64,000 nucleotides of DNA from Lacrimispora xylanisolvens (GTDB lineage Bacteria > Bacillota > Clostridia > Lachnospirales > Lachnospiraceae). This document shows, piece by piece, positions 42,813-50,440 of the stretch. The notes beneath the pieces are model-generated. The model worked only from the letters and a program-made list of their open reading frames with translations, searched no databases and was not told where the DNA came from. Made by a program: the position numbers and the translations under genes. Positions within the stretch are counted from its first letter, which is position 1; each line of letters opens with the position of its first letter. Location of the stretch: NCBI RefSeq assembly GCF_002934545.1, contig NZ_PTJA01000001.1, forward strand, positions 372,001 through 436,000, in the 5' to 3' direction.

Positions 42813-43784
42813 ATGAATAAAAAAATTCTACTTACGATAATTACAGTATCCTTTCTGGCAGCAGGCTGCCAGAAAGCGGCTTCGTCGGACCCCTTACAGG
42901 ATACAGAAAGTTCGTCTGTGAAAGAGACTCAGGATATAACCATATCCATACAGTCAACTCAGGAGAGTAAGCCTTCTGAAACTACCATGGCGGAGAAAGA
43001 AAAAGAAACAGACTATATGGATTATTTTAAAAAGAACTGGATCAGAAATACAGACAGCAACTTCCCTGAAAACGGAGGCATCACGTTTGTGATTAACGGT
43101 ATTTACAACGGTAAACTTAGGGGAGAGATTACAGCGGTGGGCGGCAGTCCTTCTTACAACATCGACAATTCTCAATTTGAAGGAATTGTAGACGGGGATA
43201 CAGCAGAATGCGTGCTTATAGATGATACAAGGGGAAATGAAGGGACGCTGAAATTAACATTTAAATCTCCCAGTGAAATGACTGCAGAAATAAAGATTAC
43301 TAAGAAATCGGAAGATACGGTAATGACGATTCCTGAAGGTAAGTTTGACTTTGCTCCTAATAATCTGAAAAATATAGAAGGTTTTGAACCAATTGAGAAT
43401 CAATCCTTTCTGGTGGATCTGGATTCGTGGGGAAAAGTTAAATTTGTATCTGGAAAGCTGACTCAGGGGAATCATGTACCGGTAGTTTTTTATCTGACCA
43501 ATGAAGAAGGGGATATTTTCTACGAATTTACCAACGGCTTTCCTTACAGTGTTGATGTAGAAGCAGTTTCATTTAAAGATTTAAATAATGATGGGTTAAA
43601 GGACATTATTACAATCGTTTCCGATCAATACGATGGAGGCAGCGGCCAGTTAATTGCTGAAGTATGTTTTCAGCAGAAGGATGGTACCTTTATAACAAAT
43701 TCTGAGCTCAGTCAGGAAATCAATGATTCCGGTAACAACAAAGATATTAAAACGGTTACCAGTTATATCCTGAATAAAAAATAA
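42813..43784 (+). CDS. Lipoprotein with a calcium-loop-like C-terminal domain
   Basis: 323 residues. The signal peptide ends in lipobox LAAGC (Cys19), followed by a Ser/Thr/Glu-rich linker of ~50 residues. A middle domain has DSNFPENGGITFVINGIYNG; the C-terminal domain has DLDSWGKVKFVSGKL and FKDLNNDGLKDIITIV, a DxNxDxxxD loop. That last ~130 residues are paralogous to the lipoprotein at 23594. It lies 23 bases after the ABC pair with TGGAGGTATC as ribosome site, so it may assist export or protect the cell from the exported molecule. Function is inferred from position only. Confidence 0.7.
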   Translation: MNKKILLTIITVSFLAAGCQKAASSDPLQDTESSSVKETQDITISIQSTQESKPSETTMAEKEKETDYMDYFKKNWIRNTDSNFPENGGITFVINGIYNGKLRGEITAVGGSPSYNIDNSQFEGIVDGDTAECVLIDDTRGNEGTLKLTFKSPSEMTAEIKITKKSEDTVMTIPEGKFDFAPNNLKNIEGFEPIENQSFLVDLDSWGKVKFVSGKLTQGNHVPVVFYLTNEEGDIFYEFTNGFPYSVDVEAVSFKDLNNDGLKDIITIVSDQYDGGSGQLIAEVCFQQKDGTFITNSELSQEINDSGNNKDIKTVTSYILNKK

Positions 43785-43803
43785 AGAAATTTAATAACAA
43801 CTA

Positions 43804-43848
43804 TTGACAAAATAATTAATAGTGTATATAGTTAACTGTGTTAGCTAA
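43804..43848 (+). promoter_or_regulatory. marR promoter with overlapping palindromes
   Basis: TTGACA (43804-43809) and TATAGT (43827-43832), 17-base spacer. AGTTAACT (43830-43837) and TTAGCTAA (43841-43848) overlap or follow the -10 and match the TTAACTAA seen upstream of the ABC pair at 44341. This fits MarR autorepression. Confidence 0.65.
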
Positions 43849-43874
43849 TTAAAACAAAACAAGAAGGTGACAAA

Positions 43875-44303
43875 ATGGATTATACAAGCCTGGCCCGTGA
43901 ATATATGCAGATCATGCACCAGATGCGCAATATGAATGGGCAGAAGAAGATACATGATTCCATGCATGGCGAAAATTTTATGCTCTTTTATATTTCTAAA
44001 CGTCAGGGCGGTATTATTCCAAGTGAAATCAGCAACGAAATGGGAATCACCTCTGCCAGAATCGCTGCAGCGCTGAATAGTCTGGAGGCAAAAGGCCTGA
44101 TTACCCGGAGAATTGACACAGAGGATCGCAGAAGAATTCTCGTAGATCTGACTGAAGCAGGAAGAGAACAGGCGAAGAAACATTCTGATATGATTTTGAA
44201 TATTACTAGAAGCATGCTTGAGTATCTGGGAGAAACAGATGCCACGGAGTTGATCCGGATCATGAAGAAGCTTGCAAAAAGAAATCCCCAGGAGTTTAAT
44301 TAA
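43875..44303 (+). CDS. MarR-family transcriptional regulator
   Basis: 142 residues, a typical MarR winged-helix dimer. The recognition region is SEISNEMGITSARIAAALNSLEAKGLITRRIDTEDRRRILVDL, in which the DRR wing motif is diagnostic. It lies 88 bases upstream of a heterodimeric ABC exporter pair in the same direction; TTAACTAA-type palindromes occur both before marR and before the exporter. It most likely represses itself and the exporter until a toxic ligand binds. The ATG follows AGAAGGTGAC. Confidence 0.9.
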   Translation: MDYTSLAREYMQIMHQMRNMNGQKKIHDSMHGENFMLFYISKRQGGIIPSEISNEMGITSARIAAALNSLEAKGLITRRIDTEDRRRILVDLTEAGREQAKKHSDMILNITRSMLEYLGETDATELIRIMKKLAKRNPQEFN

Positions 44304-44304
44304 T

Positions 44305-44333
44305 ATGCGGCCGATTAGTCGGCTGCATATTTT
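44305..44333 (+). terminator. Terminator after marR
   Basis: Arms 44305-44314 and 44319-44328 pair over 10 bp (one G-U) with a four-base loop, followed by ATTTT. Confidence 0.7.
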
Positions 44334-44340
44334 ACCAGAA

Positions 44341-44378
44341 TTAACTAATACTATTAGTATATAACGAAGTTAGTAAAC
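44341..44378 (+). promoter_or_regulatory. Operator-like palindromes upstream of the ABC exporter pair
   Basis: TTAACTAA (44341-44348) and the overlapping perfect palindrome ACTAATA-C-TATTAGT (44344-44358), then GTTAGTAAAC, lie 14-50 bases before the exporter ATG. They match the elements near the marR promoter. A clear -35/-10 pair was not found here. Confidence 0.5.
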
Positions 44379-44391
44379 AGGAGGATCATAC

Positions 44392-46152
44392 ATGTTAAGT
44401 ATACTGAAACGTTTGAAAAAGGCAGAATGGCTACAGGTTTTTGCCAGTCTGATATTTATTGTTGCTCAGGTCTGGCTGGATTTAAAGCTTCCGGACTATA
44501 TGTCAGAAATTACCAGGCTGACACAGGTTCCAGGCAGTGAGATGGCAGACATATGGGCGGCAGGAGCAAAAATGCTGGTATGTGCTTTAGGCAGCCTGGT
44601 TTCTGCAGTAGCAGTCGGCTTCTTTGCAGCCAGAATTGCAGCTTCTTTTTCCCAGAGACTCAGAAGTCTTTTGTTCTCAAAAGTAGATTCTTTCTCCATG
44701 GAAGAAATTAACCGCTTTTCTACTGACAGCTTAATTACAAGGTCCACCAATGATATCACCCAGGTGCAGATGCTTATTACCATGGGGCTTCAGATGCTTA
44801 TTAAGGCTCCCATTATGGTGGTTTGGGCGATTACAAAAATTGCTGGAAAAGGTTATGAGTGGACTGTGGCAACAGGTGTTGCAGTGGGAATTATGGTTGT
44901 GGTCATTGGGACAATTATGATGTTCATTATGCCCAAATTTAAAAAAATGCAGTCACTGACGGACAGTTTAAACCGGGTTACAAGAGAGAATTTAACTGGT
45001 TTACGGGTTGTAAGAGCGTATAATGCAGAAAATTACCAGGAAGAGAAGTTTGAACAGGCCAATCAGGAACTGACTGCCACCCAGTTATACACCAACCGTG
45101 GCATGGCAATTATGATGCCTATGATGACTACATTAATGAGCGGTTTGTCTCTGGCAATTTACTGGATTGGTGCTAATTTAATTAACGCCGCCCAGGCTAT
45201 GGACCGGCTGACTATATTCTCCAACATGGTGGTATTCTCATCTTATGCGGTTCAGGTAATCATGTCCTTTATGATGCTGGTAATGATTTTTATCCTTCTT
45301 CCAAGAGCATCCGTCTCTGCAAAGCGTATTAATGAGGTACTTGAAACAAAGCCGGTTATTATTGACGGAGATAAAAAAGAAGGGAAAATGGGTGCCCAGG
45401 GAACCATTGAATTTAAAAACGTCAGCTTTCAATATCCGGGAGCTGCCGACTGTGTTCTGGAGAACATTAGTTTTCAGGCAGGTAAGGGTGAGACAGTGGC
45501 ATTTATCGGTTCTACCGGAAGCGGTAAAAGTACGCTGATCAGTCTGATACCCAGGTTTTATGACGCAACAGAAGGCGAGATTCTGGTCGATGGTGTGAAT
45601 GTAAAGGATTATACACAGGAGGCTCTTCATAATAAGATTGGTTATGTGCCCCAGAAAGCAGTGATGTTTCGCGGGACAGTAAGCAGCAATGTGGCGTTTG
45701 GCGATAATGGAAAGAAGAAACCACTGCCAGAAGAGATTAAATCAGCCGTAAGGACTGCTCAGGGCAGTGAATTTGTGGAGAACATGGAACATCAGTATGA
45801 GGCAGAGATCGCACAGGGAGGGACCAATGTATCAGGAGGACAGAAACAGCGTCTTGCCATTGCCCGTGCCGTCTGCCGAAAACCGGAGATTTATATTTTC
45901 GATGACAGCTTTTCTGCACTGGACTATAAAACTGACCGGGTGTTAAGATCTGCTCTTAAAAAGGAATCCCAGGGAGCCACCAGTCTGATTGTTGCACAGA
46001 GAATTGGTACAATTATGGATGCAGATCAGATTATTGTTCTGGATGAAGGAAAGATCGTTGGAAAAGGAACACACAGAGAGCTGCTTCAAACCTGCAGTGT
46101 TTACAGGGAAATCGCAATGTCACAGCTTAGTCAGGAGGAATTAATATCATGA
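44392..46152 (+). CDS. Heterodimeric ABC multidrug-type exporter, subunit A
   Basis: 586 residues. Six membrane segments, then an ATPase domain with Walker A GSTGSGKST, signature VSGGQKQRLAIARAV and Walker B IYIFDDSFSALD. In Walker B the usual catalytic Glu is Asp (FDD), the mark of the degenerate site in BmrC/YheI-type heterodimers. The stop overlaps the next gene by four bases. It is downstream of marR and probably controlled by it. The likely role is drug or peptide efflux. Confidence 0.9.
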   Translation: MLSILKRLKKAEWLQVFASLIFIVAQVWLDLKLPDYMSEITRLTQVPGSEMADIWAAGAKMLVCALGSLVSAVAVGFFAARIAASFSQRLRSLLFSKVDSFSMEEINRFSTDSLITRSTNDITQVQMLITMGLQMLIKAPIMVVWAITKIAGKGYEWTVATGVAVGIMVVVIGTIMMFIMPKFKKMQSLTDSLNRVTRENLTGLRVVRAYNAENYQEEKFEQANQELTATQLYTNRGMAIMMPMMTTLMSGLSLAIYWIGANLINAAQAMDRLTIFSNMVVFSSYAVQVIMSFMMLVMIFILLPRASVSAKRINEVLETKPVIIDGDKKEGKMGAQGTIEFKNVSFQYPGAADCVLENISFQAGKGETVAFIGSTGSGKSTLISLIPRFYDATEGEILVDGVNVKDYTQEALHNKIGYVPQKAVMFRGTVSSNVAFGDNGKKKPLPEEIKSAVRTAQGSEFVENMEHQYEAEIAQGGTNVSGGQKQRLAIARAVCRKPEIYIFDDSFSALDYKTDRVLRSALKKESQGATSLIVAQRIGTIMDADQIIVLDEGKIVGKGTHRELLQTCSVYREIAMSQLSQEELIS

Positions 46153-48014
46153 GTGAACAACAAGGAAAAAAGAATTCCCATACAGGTCCAATGTCAGGCG
46201 GTCCCATGGGAAAGGGATCTATGGGGCAGGTTGTGGAAAAACCAAAAAACTTTAATACTACAATGACAAAGCTTCTGGCGTATTGCAAACAATATCTTCC
46301 TGCCATCATCTTTGCCCTGGCTGCGGCTGCGGCTGGAACCATATTACAGATTATTGGACCGGATCAATTAAAAAACTTAACAAATGAAATCATGAAAGGG
46401 CTGCCTGCCATGGTAAATGGAGCGCCTGTTCTGGGAACCATTGACATGAATGCCGTTTTAAAAATTGGGTGGACGCTGGCTGTGTTTTACGGTGTTTCAC
46501 TACTGTTAAACTATATACAGAGTCTGGTCATGGCAACCATTACACAGGTTATCTCGAAAAAGATGAGGACAGATATTTCTCAGAAGATGAACCGCCTGCC
46601 TTTGAAATACTTTGATTCGGTTAGCATCGGAGATGTATTAAGCCGTGTGACCAATGATGTGGATGCCATCGGACAGACATTAAATCAAAGTGTTGGAACT
46701 TTAATTTCTGCTATTACCATGCTGGCTGGTTCTTTGATCATGATGGTTTATAACAGCTGGATTCTTGCGTTGACTGCGGTAGGTTCCAGTGTAATAGGCT
46801 TTAGTTTCATGATGATTATCATGAAACAGTCACAGAAATACTTTAAACAACAGCAGACAGAATTAGGTCAGATTAACGGGCTGATTGAGGAAGTTTATAC
46901 TGGTCATAATGTAGTTAAGGTTTATAATGGCAGCAGGGAAGCCAAAGATGCGTTTGAAAACAGCAACCGCAGTTTATACAGCAGTGCATGGAAATCACAG
47001 TTTCTTTCAGGACTCATGATGCCTCTGATGAGCTTTGTGGGGAACTTTGGATATGTCGCTGTCTGCGTGGTAGGTGCGTCTCTTGCTATGAAAGGAACCA
47101 TCACCTTTGGTGTGATTGTGGCATTTATGTTGTATATCCGTTTATTTACCCAGCCGTTATCCCAGATCGCACAGGCAATGAATAATCTTCAGAGAACTGC
47201 AGCTGCAAGTGAACGTGTTTTTGAATTCCTTGATGAAGAGGAGCTTGAGAACGAATCAGGGAAAAAGAATGTTCTGACTGATGTAAAAGGAACTGTAGAA
47301 TTTAAAAATGTCAGATTTGGTTACACACCCAATAAGCCGGTAATCAATAACTTCTCTGCAAAAATTAATGCAGGACAGAAGGTGGCTATCGTTGGACCTA
47401 CGGGAGCTGGAAAGACTACCATGGTCAATCTGCTTATGAGATTTTATGAGACGGATGGAGGAGAAATTCTGATTGACGGGGTACCGGTAAATCAGGTACC
47501 AAGGGAGAATGTGCATGCGCAGTTTAGTATGGTATTACAGGATACCTGGATTTTTGAAGGAACCATACGGGAAAATATTATTTACAGCAAGCAGGGGGTG
47601 ACCAATGAAGATGTAATCAATGCCTGCAAAACGGTAGGTCTGCATCATTTTATTATGACATTACCAAAGGGTTATGATACAATATTAAATGATAAGGCCA
47701 GTCTTTCAGAAGGCCAGAAGCAGCTGATTACCATTGCAAGAGCCATGATACAAAACGCACCTTTATTAATCCTTGATGAAGCCACAAGCTCGGTTGATAC
47801 CCGTACAGAACGTATGGTTCAGACGGCTATGGATCAGCTTACAAAAGGAAGAACGTCCTTTGTAATTGCACACCGGCTTTCAACCATTAAAAATGCAGAT
47901 TTAATTCTGGTTATGAAGGATGGTGACATTATCGAAAGCGGAAGCCATGAGGAACTGCTTTCAAAGAACGGATTTTATGCACAGCTCTATAACAGTCAGT
48001 TTGAGGCAGCTTAA
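46149..48014 (+). CDS. Heterodimeric ABC multidrug-type exporter, subunit B
   Basis: 621 residues. A ~45-residue Gly/Lys/Met-rich N-terminal extension (MSGGPMGKGSMGQ) precedes six membrane segments. The ATPase domain has Walker A GPTGAGKTT, an LSEGQ signature (SLSEGQKQLITIARAM) and Walker B LLILDEATSSVD with the catalytic Glu. With subunit A it forms the asymmetric pair of BmrCD/YheHI-like exporters. The ATG is inside the stop of subunit A. A VOC protein gene follows 32 bases later. Confidence 0.9.
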   Translation: MSEQQGKKNSHTGPMSGGPMGKGSMGQVVEKPKNFNTTMTKLLAYCKQYLPAIIFALAAAAAGTILQIIGPDQLKNLTNEIMKGLPAMVNGAPVLGTIDMNAVLKIGWTLAVFYGVSLLLNYIQSLVMATITQVISKKMRTDISQKMNRLPLKYFDSVSIGDVLSRVTNDVDAIGQTLNQSVGTLISAITMLAGSLIMMVYNSWILALTAVGSSVIGFSFMMIIMKQSQKYFKQQQTELGQINGLIEEVYTGHNVVKVYNGSREAKDAFENSNRSLYSSAWKSQFLSGLMMPLMSFVGNFGYVAVCVVGASLAMKGTITFGVIVAFMLYIRLFTQPLSQIAQAMNNLQRTAAASERVFEFLDEEELENESGKKNVLTDVKGTVEFKNVRFGYTPNKPVINNFSAKINAGQKVAIVGPTGAGKTTMVNLLMRFYETDGGEILIDGVPVNQVPRENVHAQFSMVLQDTWIFEGTIRENIIYSKQGVTNEDVINACKTVGLHHFIMTLPKGYDTILNDKASLSEGQKQLITIARAMIQNAPLLILDEATSSVDTRTERMVQTAMDQLTKGRTSFVIAHRLSTIKNADLILVMKDGDIIESGSHEELLSKNGFYAQLYNSQFEAA

Positions 48015-48046
48015 TAAAAATATGATAGTAAATACGGAGGCAGGAT

Positions 48047-48406
48047 ATGAAGTTTTGTTGGACAACCATTCATGTAAAATCTTTAGAAGAGTCAATCCGG
48101 TTTTATCACAACATCATTGGTCTTGGCATTGTAAGTCAGTTTGAGGCTGGACCCCATATGAAAATCGCCATGCTCGGTGAGCCGGGCAATGCGCTCATTG
48201 AGTTAATCGAACAGAACGGTATTTCCCAGGAGAGCAAAGGGATATCAATTGGGTTTGAAGTTCCATCAATTGAAGAGGCGATGGCGATGGTAAAGCAGAA
48301 TCAGATAGAAATTAAAAGCGGTCCATTTTCGCCAGCACCTTCCACCACGTTCTTTTTTGTGGAAGACCCCAATGGTTTGGAAGTACAGATTGTGCAGCAC
48401 GGATAG
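48047..48406 (+). CDS. VOC-family (glyoxalase-fold) protein
   Basis: 119 residues, a single VOC module with two beta-alpha-beta-beta-beta units: TTIHVKSLEESIRFYHNIIG at the start and FFFVEDPNGLEVQIVQH at the end. Members include glyoxalases, dioxygenases and thiol-transfer resistance proteins. Putative metal ligands are His10 (in TTIHVK), Glu in ALIELIEQ, and Glu in LEVQIVQ. It lies between the ABC exporter pair and an SDR gene, with ACGGAGGCAGG as ribosome site. A detoxification role is plausible, not shown. Confidence 0.8.
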   Translation: MKFCWTTIHVKSLEESIRFYHNIIGLGIVSQFEAGPHMKIAMLGEPGNALIELIEQNGISQESKGISIGFEVPSIEEAMAMVKQNQIEIKSGPFSPAPSTTFFFVEDPNGLEVQIVQHG

Positions 48407-48440
48407 AGTTATGTGATTGTTTTTTAAGAAGGAGAGGGCT

Positions 48441-49190
48441 ATGAACAGAGGCGTGGTTGTGACAGGGGGAGCTCACGGAATAGGAAAACAAATATGTTCT
48501 GCTTTTATCAATGCAGGAGATCGGGTGTGTTTTATTGACACAGACGAAAAAAGATCCCTGGATATTGTAAACCAGACCCCCGGTTTGTTTTATTTTAATG
48601 GAGATGTGGCAGATCCGGCAGACCTGAAAAATTTTATTGAATTTGCCCTTGATAAGCTGAAACGGATTGATATTCTGGTCAATAACGCCTGCCGGGGAAA
48701 CAAAGGGATCTTGTCAGGATTAACTTACGAAGAATTCGACAACACCTTATCCATCGGATTGAAGGCTCCTTACGAATTAAGCCGTTTATGCAAGGATGAA
48801 TTGAAGAAGAACCGGGGCAGAATTATTAACATTGCCTCTTCCCGCGCATTTCAGTCAGAACCTGATACGGAAGCCTATGCCAGTGCGAAAGGTGGGATCG
48901 TTGCTTTGACTCATGCACTGGCGATCTCATTAGGTCCGGAGGTTTTGGTTAATTGTATTGCACCTGGCTGGATTAATGTGACCGAACAGGAAAAATTTAG
49001 CCGGGAAGATGTGGCTGCGATTCCGGCTGGGAAAGTGGGAACGCCAAAGGATATTTCAAAGATGGTGGCATTTTTATGTGATCAGGATTTTATTACAGGA
49101 GAAACCATTACTGTAGATGGCGGTATGAATAAGCGGATGATCTACCATGGTGACTGGAACTGGCATTTTAAACCCAATTCACATAACTGA
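48441..49190 (+). CDS. Short-chain dehydrogenase/reductase
   Basis: 249 residues from the ATG at 48441 (AAGGAGAGGGCT upstream); an in-frame TTG at 48417 lacks a site. Classical SDR motifs are present: TGGAHGIGKQI (cofactor loop), DTDE after beta-2 (Asp favours NAD), NNAC, catalytic Ser in NIASSRAF, and YxxxK in YASAKGG. The C-terminal ETITVDGGMNKRM is typical of FabG-like members. It follows the VOC gene by 34 bases and may share its transcript. Substrate unknown. Confidence 0.88.
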   Translation: MNRGVVVTGGAHGIGKQICSAFINAGDRVCFIDTDEKRSLDIVNQTPGLFYFNGDVADPADLKNFIEFALDKLKRIDILVNNACRGNKGILSGLTYEEFDNTLSIGLKAPYELSRLCKDELKKNRGRIINIASSRAFQSEPDTEAYASAKGGIVALTHALAISLGPEVLVNCIAPGWINVTEQEKFSREDVAAIPAGKVGTPKDISKMVAFLCDQDFITGETITVDGGMNKRMIYHGDWNWHFKPNSHN

Positions 49191-49533
49191 ATTACAAAGG
49201 AACCATGACACAGAGTAGGCAGTAAATTACTGGATTGATGAATATAAAAGAAAAAGCTTTGTGCGCTAGTCCGTAATCTCGAAAAATTTGGAACCATAGA
49301 GGTGTTTCAGAGAAGATCCAGTGATGATTTTAATCAATGTGGTTTACTAAATTTTCAATGGACGGATCATAAACTGTTGGACATGATGGAACGGAATATG
49401 AAAATTATTGGATTATTTTAAAATAAAAATCAGATTCCCCTTTGCTTTTTTTGAAACTGTCAGTATAATAAAAGTATTTTTCAAAAAAAGAAGATACTTT
49501 AAACAGCCAAAAAAAGGAAAAGGAGCTGATCGT
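49191..49533 (+). other. Intergenic region with a short startless open fragment
   Basis: A 57-codon open stretch (49248-49421) without a credible start or ribosome site reads as protein-like sequence (ALVRNLEKFGTIEVFQRRSS ... ERNMKIIGLF). It may be the 3' remnant of a lost gene; I do not recognise the family. The remainder is AT-rich, with a TTGAAA...TATAAT-like pair near 49451-49477 that could serve the DsbA-family gene. Confidence 0.3.
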
Positions 49534-50172
49534 ATGATAATAGAAATTTGGTCCGATTTTGTCTGCCCCTTCTGCTATATGGGCAAAACGAAGTTCGAAA
49601 TGGCATTAGATAAGTTTGAGCATAAAGATGAAGTGGAAGTCGTATATAGAAGTTTTGAGCTAAACATGTCAGGAGAATCTGTAAAAGGAAAAGATATTAA
49701 TCAGGTAATCGCAGATAAGTACCACACCAGCTATGAGGAGGCAAAACGTAATAATGATATGATTGTGAAAGCAGCAGCTGAAGTCGGACTTCATTACCGT
49801 TTTGATTTATTAAAGCTTAATAGCACAGGACTGGCTCATGAGATAATTCAATATGCAAAGTCAAAAGGAAAAGCGAATCAATTGGTGAACCGCTTCTTTC
49901 AGGGGTATTTTGAAGAAGGAATGGATATCGGAGACAGGGAAGCTCTTCTACAGCTGGCGGAAGAAGCAGGTCTTGATATTGCTGACTTAACCATACAATT
50001 GGCTGGTGATCAGCTTAAGTCAGCGGTGAGAAAGGAAGAGGAAATGGCCGGGAGATTAAATATCAATGGAGTACCGTATTTTTTAATTAATAACTGGTAT
50101 GCAGTCTCTGGTGCTCAGAATCCTGATACATTTCTTCACGCACTGCAGGAAGCATATGAATCGGAAAAATAA
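49534..50172 (+). CDS. DsbA/FrnE-family thioredoxin-fold oxidoreductase
   Basis: 212 residues from the ATG at 49534 with AAAGGAGCTGATCGT upstream. The N-terminal strand carries the redox motif in WSDFVCPFCYMGK (CPFC). The helical insertion and the C-terminal cis-Pro loop NGVPYFLINNWYAVSGAQ are typical of the FrnE/HCCA-isomerase-like branch of DsbA proteins. No signal peptide, so it acts in the cytoplasm, as FrnE proteins do. A hairpin terminator follows. It is not part of the hpd unit. Confidence 0.87.
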   Translation: MIIEIWSDFVCPFCYMGKTKFEMALDKFEHKDEVEVVYRSFELNMSGESVKGKDINQVIADKYHTSYEEAKRNNDMIVKAAAEVGLHYRFDLLKLNSTGLAHEIIQYAKSKGKANQLVNRFFQGYFEEGMDIGDREALLQLAEEAGLDIADLTIQLAGDQLKSAVRKEEEMAGRLNINGVPYFLINNWYAVSGAQNPDTFLHALQEAYESEK

Positions 50173-50200
50173 TATGACTTTATGATTTACAGTTAATAAT

Positions 50201-50250
50201 AAAACTGCCGTTATAAACCGCCTTAAATCCGGTATAAACGGCAGTTTTTA
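50201..50250 (+). terminator. Terminator upstream of the hpd unit
   Basis: AAAACTGCCGTT (50201-50212) and the arm ending at 50248 form a 12-bp stem, extended by ACCG/CGGT further in, followed by TTTTTATT. The sequence is closely similar to the terminator at 55893-55943 that ends the hpd unit. Confidence 0.82.
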
Positions 50251-50294
50251 TTATTTATTTTTACTTTCAGACACTACCTGCACCACCGGGCGAC

Positions 50295-50381
50295 TTCACA
50301 ATTAGGTGAACTGCGGGATCCATTACGGCTGACTTAATGATAAATTTACCACATATATTATAAAATATGTGCAAAGTGCAC
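50295..50381 (+). promoter_or_regulatory. Three palindromes upstream of hpdB, candidate operators
   Basis: TTCAC-N6-GTGAA (50295-50310) has the 5-6-5 geometry of Crp/Fnr-family sites. CACATAT-N8-ATATGTG (50350-50371) spans an ATTATAAA core that could hold a -10 box. GTGCA-AAG-TGCAC (50369-50381) overlaps its end. All are perfect in the arms. They lie 60-146 bases before the hpdB start, and the unit encodes its own Crp/Fnr-type regulator. Confidence 0.6.
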
Positions 50382-50440
50382 TACAAAAAAAGTCATAAAA
50401 GAATACAATCAGTACAAATGTATTGAAGGGAGAAGCTTTT

